The notes under the pieces are model-generated. The model saw nothing but the letters and a program-made list of their open reading frames with translations. It did no database searches and was not told the DNA's origin. Below are positions 57,185 to 64,000 of a stretch of 64,000 nt of DNA, piece after piece. How positions within the stretch are numbered: position 1 is the stretch's first letter; each line of letters opens with the position of its first letter. The stretch is taken from the NCBI RefSeq assembly GCF_026151205.1, contig NC_087073.1:10920411-10984410 (forward strand). Direction: 5' to 3'. Made by a program: the position numbers and the translations under genes. The DNA is from Bolinopsis microptera (lineage: Eukaryota > Ctenophora > Tentaculata > Lobata > Bolinopsidae).

Positions 57185-58849
57185 GTGACAGTGTTATTGT
57201 GCAGACTATTGAAGGTGATCAGGAATTTAGTAGTGGGGACTGATGTACTTCACACAGTGTTTCTACACGCAAGCTTCTTTACCACAGCTTTCCGACACCT
57301 GCAATCAACTACACTAAACAGTGATAGTAAGCAGTACCTGCTGTGTGGTATCATATGTACATTAGCAAACAAGAATACTGATAAAATGAAAGATCTTCTG
57401 ATTCCTTACTCTCAACCACTGAAAGAATTAGCCAAGACGGGGAGTGATAGTGTGTTAAGTGTAAATGCTGCGATACTGTTAAATAAATACCTGGACAGTA
57501 TTGAGGAAAGTGAGCTATTACAACTGTTAATACCACCGACAAATGAAATGTTCACTGAGGGAGGTATTGTAAAGCTAGCTAGTAACATAAAAGCGATACC
57601 TGATGAAGAAGAAGAATTTGGAAAACAAGTAATCAGAGAGGTTGTTTCAGCTGACTTTATCAGCAAGTTTATTGAACAGTACGACAGTAATACCGAGGAG
57701 GTGTATCGTAGAAACCTGACATATGTGCTGAGAAGAGTAGCTTGTCTAGGAGATAAAGCTGTAATAAGCTCACTGGTTAAAAGTGGTGTAATAAAACATT
57801 TAATAACAACATGTGAACATTGCACTGACAGTGAGGTTATGTGCAATATATCAGTTACTCTACAGAACATTGCATACGATAACGGTGATCTCTCACATGT
57901 TGACCACCTTGTTGAGGAGGGAGTTCTAACCCTTATATCTAAACTACTACAGAAGTGGAGTGAAGATGACACTGTGATGGTTAGGTTACTTGTAACTTTA
58001 CAGTACATTACCTGTAATAGGAAAGATATCAAGGAGTTAATAGCTAACAGTACAGAGTACGGAAATATACCTCTACTCCTACAAGAGTTATTAGAAACAG
58101 CTTCCAGTGACAGTGTTATTGTGGAGACTATTGATGTGATCAGGAATTTAGTAGTGGGGACTGATGTACTTCACACAGTGTTTCTACACGCAAGCTTCTT
58201 TACCACAGCTTTCCGACACCTGCAATCAACTACACTAAACAGTGATAGTAAGCAGTACCTACTGTGTGGTATAATATGTACATTAGCAAACAAGAATACT
58301 GATAAAATGAAAGATCTTCTGATTCCTTACTCTCAACCACTGAAAGAATTTGCCAAGACGGGGAGTGATAGTGTGTTAAGTGTAAATGCTGCGATACTGT
58401 TAAATAAATACCTGGGCAGTATTGAGGAAAGTGAGCTATTACAACTGTTAATACCGCCGACAAATGAAATGTTCACTGAGGGCGGTATTGTAAAGTTAGC
58501 TAGTAACATAAAAGCGATACCTGATGAAGAAGAAGAATTTGAAAAACAAGTAATCAGAGAGGTTGTTTCAGCTGACTTTATCAGCAAGTTTAGTGAACAG
58601 TACGACAGTAATACTGAGGAGGTGTATCGTAGAAACCTGACATATGTGATAAGTAGAGTAGCTTATCTAGGAGATAAAGCTGTAATAAGCTCACTGGTTA
58701 AAAGTGGTGTAATGAAACATTTAATAACAACATGTGAACTTTGCACTGACAGTGAGGTTATGTGCAATATATCAGCTACTCTAAGTAGTTTGCATACGAT
58801 AAAGGTGATTTCTCACATGTTGACCACCTTGTTGAGGAGGGAGTTCTAA
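57185..58849 (+). CDS. Gene B, ARM super-units 2 and 3 (frame broken at the end)
   Basis: It carries two further super-units of about 307 residues, with AILLNKYLDSIE and AILLNKYLGSIE anchors and a shared VFLHASFFTTAFRHLQ block. Gene B therefore has three super-units against two in gene A. The frame ends at 58,849 because of a 1-bp loss near 58,790 (AGTAGTTTGC against AGTAGTGTTG). A second loss near 58,881 (GAGTAAGATG against GAGTAAAGATG) shifts it again into the downstream frame. Confidence 0.62.
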   Translation: MTVLLCRLLKVIRNLVVGTDVLHTVFLHASFFTTAFRHLQSTTLNSDSKQYLLCGIICTLANKNTDKMKDLLIPYSQPLKELAKTGSDSVLSVNAAILLNKYLDSIEESELLQLLIPPTNEMFTEGGIVKLASNIKAIPDEEEEFGKQVIREVVSADFISKFIEQYDSNTEEVYRRNLTYVLRRVACLGDKAVISSLVKSGVIKHLITTCEHCTDSEVMCNISVTLQNIAYDNGDLSHVDHLVEEGVLTLISKLLQKWSEDDTVMVRLLVTLQYITCNRKDIKELIANSTEYGNIPLLLQELLETASSDSVIVETIDVIRNLVVGTDVLHTVFLHASFFTTAFRHLQSTTLNSDSKQYLLCGIICTLANKNTDKMKDLLIPYSQPLKEFAKTGSDSVLSVNAAILLNKYLGSIEESELLQLLIPPTNEMFTEGGIVKLASNIKAIPDEEEEFEKQVIREVVSADFISKFSEQYDSNTEEVYRRNLTYVISRVAYLGDKAVISSLVKSGVMKHLITTCELCTDSEVMCNISATLSSLHTIKVISHMLTTLLRREF

Positions 58850-58892
58850 CCCTTATATCTAAACTACTACAGAAGTGGAGTAAGATGACACT

Positions 58893-61712
58893 GTGATGGT
58901 TAAGTTACTTGGAACTTTACAGAACATTACCTGTAATAGGGAGGATATCAGTGAGTTAATAGCTAACAGTACAGAGTACGGAGATATACCCGAACTAGTG
59001 ACAAATATTTTTCAAACAAGCAGTAATGTTGAGGTACTGGAGAGCACTATTGATTGTATTTACAACATGTTACAAGGGAGCATGGCTTTACATGAGCACT
59101 TCTCCAACAAACAACTCATAGACACGTGTATCTCCCGGATCAGATCTGATGTGTTATCTTCTGAGTACAAAATCAAGATATTACGGATTATTGTCACCAG
59201 GCTCACATGCAACCACCCTGCTAAAGTTGCTGCATTGTTAGTTCCACACACACATTCTTTGAAGGAAATCGCCGAGTTAGACACTGACAGTAAGTTATCT
59301 AGACTTGCTGCACAGTTGATAAATACGTACTTAAGTTGTGGAGAAAAGCGACATAAATGTGTTTTGGTCAACACACTGTTTATATTAAATATCTTGAAAT
59401 TTTTTGCTCTATATATTGTAGACATTGTTTTAGACATTAAAGTAGGGATAAACTCTGTTAATGATGCTACTTTGAGCACACGGTATGAGGGTTATTGTTT
59501 ACTTTTATTTAGTATTTTACCTTTGATTTATCTAAATTATCAATCTGTTTTACGGTATTACATTCAATGCTGGAGCAGGGTAACTGTCGATCCTGTGATA
59601 TCTCTACAGGGATCAAACAGAGGACGAATAATGAAGTTATTTTTCCCTTGGAGGTTTGACAGTGTAAAACACACTATCTTGAACATTTTAACAGTATTAC
59701 AGCTGCATCCCCTTATAACAGCTTTTGAGCTGGTGTTTCATCGGAGTAAAACGCTGGATACAATCATAAGTAATAAATTTCATTTTGGAAGACTCTCCAC
59801 TCAAGAGAAGATCCTAGAGAATGTGCCCTGCACTCTTATCAAGGGTATAATTTTGTATAAATTTATCGACAACAACAAAAGTAATGTTGATTTTAGTTTG
59901 GGATCAGATGAATATGTTACCCTATTTTCAACTGTATATGGTATACTAACACTCTGCTATAAAGTAGCAAGTTTTGAAGAGTTGTGCAGGAGTGCAGACA
60001 ATTCTCCTGGAGCCCTCACGACATGTCAGAAACTAGTGTCGTTCATAGGAGTATTGCTCTCACTTAATTCACGACTCATCATGTGCCTTGTTCTATTCAG
60101 CGTGATGCGTGATAATGGAACTATGTGGATTTTTACCATCAGTGTATTTCTTCACATATTGTTATCTTCTGTTACTCACTTACTATCTCATCACGAGTGG
60201 CAGTCTCCTTATGACTTTTCGATGGTAAAAAGAAAATTTGTGATAAAGGATTTTATTCTGAGAGAAGGCGGAAACAAAAACAGTAAACTTGTAGTGATTG
60301 GACGCTGCGCACTAGTGTTCTGTCTATCATGGAGTGAATCCTTTATAGTGAGCCTCCGACATCCTATAGATCTGGTGTCAGGACATTTTCCAAGCACTTA
60401 TCATTTGAGATCAAGACGACAGTTTTTCTTGATTTATGTGTTTCACCTGTTAGAAGTGATAACCGTCACGGTTTTAGCAAACACTCTCAACTCTAAACGA
60501 TGGATAATGGATTTGGGGTATGTATCGCTGGCACTATTTCTCATATCTGGTGCAATGTATATGCTGTACTTAACAGTTCTTAATCCAGACAAGACATCTA
60601 AATTATTGTCGGTTTCAATCAACCCCAGGTTGAAGCAGTTTGGATATAAATCCCAGGTGACCACAAGCACTCGATTTTGTCATGTAACTGAAAAAGCAAC
60701 AAAGATAAACAGCACAAAAGTCTACTCGTCCAATCAGTATAATTACAGACTCCAAGTTCTAGATCCCTGTTATGACTGCATGTTGGGTAGGGAACACACA
60801 GATAAAGATAAACCTGTTAGTCAGAGCAAATGCTGCTCACGATCAAGTTTTCTGAAGAAACTTAGAAACTGCTTTACTCGACCATTTAATAGCACTTACA
60901 GGAGACTCTCGCCCTCAATTAGTGATGCTGAGAATCTTGCTGAGAATCTTCAGTTGCGTCGTAAGGACGTGGATTTGCTCATTACTAAAGTGAGAAAGTA
61001 CGACAATATTCATCTTCATCTGTTAGATTTATTTCCTGGTATTGAGAACATTGACCCCAATCTTATCTCGAGGTGTAGAGCGATTGGTTCAAATGTGTTC
61101 CGCAGTATTGAAGATATCAGGGACGATGAGTTGAGTCCTAATCTCGTACCAGCGTGCAACAAACTGAAAGTTAGAATAGAAAACAAGTACACTGATGCGA
61201 CTGAAGGTGACATTCTCAATGATGAGCTGGTTGAACAGATCAGTAACCTCTGCGAAGAATACTTTTCCTTAAAAGAGCAGCAATGGGAAAATAAGGTTCT
61301 TGCCTGGTGTGAAACAGCTCCCACTGAGATTCTTACTAAATACCGCTTCAAAAAATGGGGTTCAGCTCAATGTATAAAGGATATTGAGAAGTGGATAACA
61401 GAAAAAGAAAGACTCGCAGTATACTTGAACCCTTGTAATAATAACGCATCATACCTTCCTGACACTACTATAGTGCTGTACGATGAGAAACACTCTAATT
61501 TCCACATCAACGGGGTTAAAACACCCTCAAAACACGGCTGGGTAACCAGAAAAGTTGCAGAACTGAGGAACTGTTACCATAGAAACAGGAGGAATTCTTC
61601 ATCAGGACAAACAAAGTATCAGCCTGTCGGACAAGATATTGTTGCCATAGAAACAGGACAAGATATTGTTGCCATAGAAACAGGACAAGATATTGTTAAT
61701 TCAGCAGTTTAG
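58893..61712 (+). CDS. Gene B, last ARM repeats, XK-like membrane domain and tail
   Basis: A 939-codon frame, collinear with residues about 525-1462 of gene A and highly similar. It contains the final ARM repeats (PELVTNIFQTSSN), then the multi-pass region resembling XK/CED-8 proteins (DIVLDI; LQLHPL; ILENVPCTLIKGIILYKF; LFSTVYGILTLCYKVASFEE; LLSLNSRLIMCLVLF), and a polar tail with KKLRNCFTRPFNSTYRRL and terminal GQDIV repeats. Differences from gene A are mostly single substitutions plus small indels such as the insertion VTRKVAE near the C-terminus. The region is intact over 2.8 kb despite the upstream frameshifts, which argues against an old pseudogene. Predicted role (lipid scrambling) is family inference only. 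Confidence 0.65.
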   Translation: MMVKLLGTLQNITCNREDISELIANSTEYGDIPELVTNIFQTSSNVEVLESTIDCIYNMLQGSMALHEHFSNKQLIDTCISRIRSDVLSSEYKIKILRIIVTRLTCNHPAKVAALLVPHTHSLKEIAELDTDSKLSRLAAQLINTYLSCGEKRHKCVLVNTLFILNILKFFALYIVDIVLDIKVGINSVNDATLSTRYEGYCLLLFSILPLIYLNYQSVLRYYIQCWSRVTVDPVISLQGSNRGRIMKLFFPWRFDSVKHTILNILTVLQLHPLITAFELVFHRSKTLDTIISNKFHFGRLSTQEKILENVPCTLIKGIILYKFIDNNKSNVDFSLGSDEYVTLFSTVYGILTLCYKVASFEELCRSADNSPGALTTCQKLVSFIGVLLSLNSRLIMCLVLFSVMRDNGTMWIFTISVFLHILLSSVTHLLSHHEWQSPYDFSMVKRKFVIKDFILREGGNKNSKLVVIGRCALVFCLSWSESFIVSLRHPIDLVSGHFPSTYHLRSRRQFFLIYVFHLLEVITVTVLANTLNSKRWIMDLGYVSLALFLISGAMYMLYLTVLNPDKTSKLLSVSINPRLKQFGYKSQVTTSTRFCHVTEKATKINSTKVYSSNQYNYRLQVLDPCYDCMLGREHTDKDKPVSQSKCCSRSSFLKKLRNCFTRPFNSTYRRLSPSISDAENLAENLQLRRKDVDLLITKVRKYDNIHLHLLDLFPGIENIDPNLISRCRAIGSNVFRSIEDIRDDELSPNLVPACNKLKVRIENKYTDATEGDILNDELVEQISNLCEEYFSLKEQQWENKVLAWCETAPTEILTKYRFKKWGSAQCIKDIEKWITEKERLAVYLNPCNNNASYLPDTTIVLYDEKHSNFHINGVKTPSKHGWVTRKVAELRNCYHRNRRNSSSGQTKYQPVGQDIVAIETGQDIVAIETGQDIVNSAV

Positions 61713-63217
61713 TTTGTCAGTTTATACGATGTTTGAAGTTTGTTGTTAATGTGGTATTACTATTCTGGTACAATGTGGTCCGCCTTCTCCATTCTAACTA
61801 GATATTTACAAATAAGTATTTAGAAACTTACATAATGCCATATTTTCTGTCTTATATTCAATAACCACACTTTGAAGTGATATTGTGTAATCCATTAGAA
61901 ATGATATTACTTTATCTCAGTAGTTAATGATACCGATATAATTTTATTAGAAATGATGTTACTTTATTGATAATGATATTACTTTATAAGCACTTATATT
62001 ACTTTATTAGCACTTATATTACTTTATTAGTAATAAAGTAACATCATTACTACATTATTGGTGTGCAGCAGTTTTAATTTATAATATGAACAGTGAATAT
62101 CTCAGATGTACCCAGTACCCAAAAATAATCCCGCGTGCAAATGAACATTATTATGTTAATAACATTATTATGTTACATAACAATGTAACATTGATTACAT
62201 TATTATGTTAATAACATTATTATGTTAATTACATTATTATGTTAATTACCCCTCTTGATAATGTATCTGGCTAGATGTTAAGACACGTGACTGAGATTGG
62301 TAATGCTGGAAGCTGATTGGTTAATCAATGACTCAATCTGTTTACCGCGTCTATATCTCTCCCAAGAGTGTTACCATGGTAACGCTACCATATAAGGTAA
62401 TATTATGGTGGTATCCAGATCTCAGAGTTGAGTCTGCTTTTATTTGGATCTATCGGCAACTTATTTCCCTTTTTGTCGATATGATATATCTATAATACTA
62501 TGAACATACCAATTATTTTGGTTAATTTGACCTGGGTACAACGCTTGCACCTTCTGAAATTCATCCATCTATCCATCGATAGAAATCAAACTTATCTCTA
62601 TAAATTTACCTTACGTTTGTTATGTCGCTTTTCTCCACGATTCTAATGTATTTACCAATTGTATGTTCGTGATATGAGTGAACAGTGAATGTTACTGCTT
62701 TATTGTTGGTGTATACTGTGTATATTCAGTTGAATACTACTACTTTTCTAACTGTATCTGAGCATATGTTACAGACTCGTTATTTATACGTTTTACTTGT
62801 GTTTGATTACTGAGTTTGTCTGAATAATGCCCCCCCCCCCTGAAAATTATCTTTTAAAACTTCAGTTTTAATCAGTGTTCAATTGTAAAGATCTTTCTAA
62901 TTTCTAATATACATTATACTGCAGTATAGTCAATAGTTTTATTATTTTATTCTAACAGTGAAATCATTTAACAATATGTGATATGTCTAGAAGATCAGAT
63001 GATATCAGATACAAGACAGAGATCAGATCTGATCAACTAAAACAGCGTTTCTGCACGTGCGAAGAAATATCTGGTGAAGTGGTAAGTTAAAAAGGTGCAA
63101 AATGATTTTTGTGAGATTAATTCTTTAAATCTACTTTTTAATAACCATCTGATTGTGTCTTATATTAAACATGTATTAATGAATTTCAATTCAAATATTG
63201 ATCTCCTTAGTGACTGG
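61713..63217. other. 3' flank of gene B
   Basis: Collinear with 17,732-19,731 without the 457-bp extra block. It includes ATTATTATGTTAAT repeats at about 62,145-62,248, GTTACCATGGTAAC at about 62,371, and a C run near 62,830 where copy A has different sequence. No gene is seen. Confidence 0.7.
61952..62048. repeat. 17-bp inverted repeat enclosing a candidate poly(A) signal
   Basis: AATGATGTTACTTTATT at 61,952-61,968 is exactly complementary to AATAAAGTAACATCATT at 62,032-62,048. The AATAAA at 62,032-62,037 therefore lies inside a potential stem. In copy A the right arm has one change (AATAAAGCAACATCATT). Confidence 0.6.
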
Positions 63218-64000
63218 GTAATGTATACACTACTTGTTGCAGTGTTAGCAATACTTCTGGGTAATGTATACACTACTTGTTGCAGTGTTAGCACTACTTC
63301 TGGGTAATGTATACACTACTTGTTGCAGTGTTAGCATTACTTCTGGGTAATGTATACACTACTTGTTGCAGTGTTAGCATTACTTCTGGGTAATGTATAC
63401 ACTACTTGTTGCAGTGTTAGCATTACTTCTGGGTAATGTATACACTACTTGTTGCAGTGTTAGCACTACTTCTGGGTAATGTATACACTACTTGTTGCAG
63501 TGTTAGCATTACTTCTGGGTAATGTATACACTACTTGTTGCAGTGTTAGCATTACTTCTGGGTAATGTATACACTACTTGTTGCAGTGTTAGCATTACTT
63601 CTGGGTAAGTAATGTATACACTACTTGTTGCAGTGTTAGCATTACTTCTGGGTAATGTATACACTACTTGTTGCAGTGTTAGCATTACTTCTGGGTAATG
63701 TATACACTACTTGTTGCAGTGTTAGCACTACTTCTGGGTAATGTATACACTACTTGTTGCAGTGTTAGCATTACTTCTGGGTAATGTATACACTACTTGT
63801 TGCAGTGTTAGCATTACTTCTGGGTAATGTATACACTACTTGTTGCAGTGTTAGCATTACTTCTGGGTAATGTATACACTACTTGTTGCAGTGTTAGCAC
63901 TACTTCTGGGTAATGTATACACTACTTGTTGCAGTGTTAGCACTACTTCTGGGTAATGTATACACTACTTGTTGCAGTGTTAGCACTACTTCTGGGTAAT
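63218..64000. repeat. 43-bp satellite (B), runs off the window
   Basis: The same unit as at 19,732-20,935, at least 18 copies. One unit near 63,604 has a small GGGTAAGTAATG duplication. The array continues past the end of the window. Confidence 0.95.

Larger units (their letters stand above)
52725..64000. repeat. Segmental duplication, copy B
   Basis: This is the clean counterpart of 9,295-20,936, on the same strand and about 43-44 kb away. It contains a 702-bp insertion (53,301-54,002), gene B with three ARM super-units, the shared 3' flank and the start of the 43-bp satellite. Between 52,740 and 55,880 no other gene is recognised; this DNA is upstream sequence or introns of gene B. Confidence 0.88.

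Overview
The window is eukaryotic and almost certainly from an animal. It has intron-containing genes with GT-AG junctions, a condensin subunit gene (SMC2), two XK/CED-8-family scramblase-like genes, a tRNA-derived SINE, a non-LTR retrotransposon fragment and several DNA transposons. I cannot name the species. The AT-rich intergenic DNA and the very heavy minisatellite load would suit a marine invertebrate, but that is inference.

Layout. 1-1.8 kb is unassigned DNA. 1.8-13.3 kb looks like poorly polished long-read sequence: homopolymers are swollen, bases are doubled and small indels are frequent. It holds decayed 13-bp repeats, a 4.2-kb C/T-only tract (3.31-7.49 kb) and a noisy copy of sequence that appears cleanly at 52.7-56.3 kb. 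13.3-17.7 kb is gene A, an ARM-repeat/XK-like membrane protein, followed by its 3' flank and a 28-copy 43-bp satellite. 21.05-21.82 kb is a mariner-like MITE, and 22.4-23.3 kb is a 19-bp array. 24.5-32.3 kb carries SMC2 on the minus strand. Its last six exons are separated by introns made largely of tandem arrays, two of which were seeded by the splice junctions themselves. 32.9-33.2 kb is a tRNA-Gly-like SINE. 33.66-40.7 kb is an 8-bp satellite split by a hAT-like element that contains a perfect 290-bp palindrome. 41.0-43.2 kb is a 13-bp satellite. 43.5-49.36 kb is a pair of nested foldback transposons of one family. 49.5-52.7 kb is a 16-bp satellite holding a LINE fragment. 52.7-64.0 kb is a second copy of the gene-A segment (gene B), which has three ARM super-units instead of two, several frameshifts and a 0.7-kb transposon absent from copy A.

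Genes working together. SMC2 (condensin ATPase) and the two XK-like proteins (predicted membrane proteins, possibly lipid scramblases) have no evident functional link. The two XK-like genes are paralogs, or alleles laid end to end by the assembler, flanking the SMC2 locus. The most notable observations are the fusion of ARM repeats to an XK-like domain with variable super-unit number, the amplification of both splice sites of one SMC2 intron into minisatellites, and the undescribed foldback family with 3-bp target duplications. I could not find the N-terminal ATPase half of SMC2 in the window.
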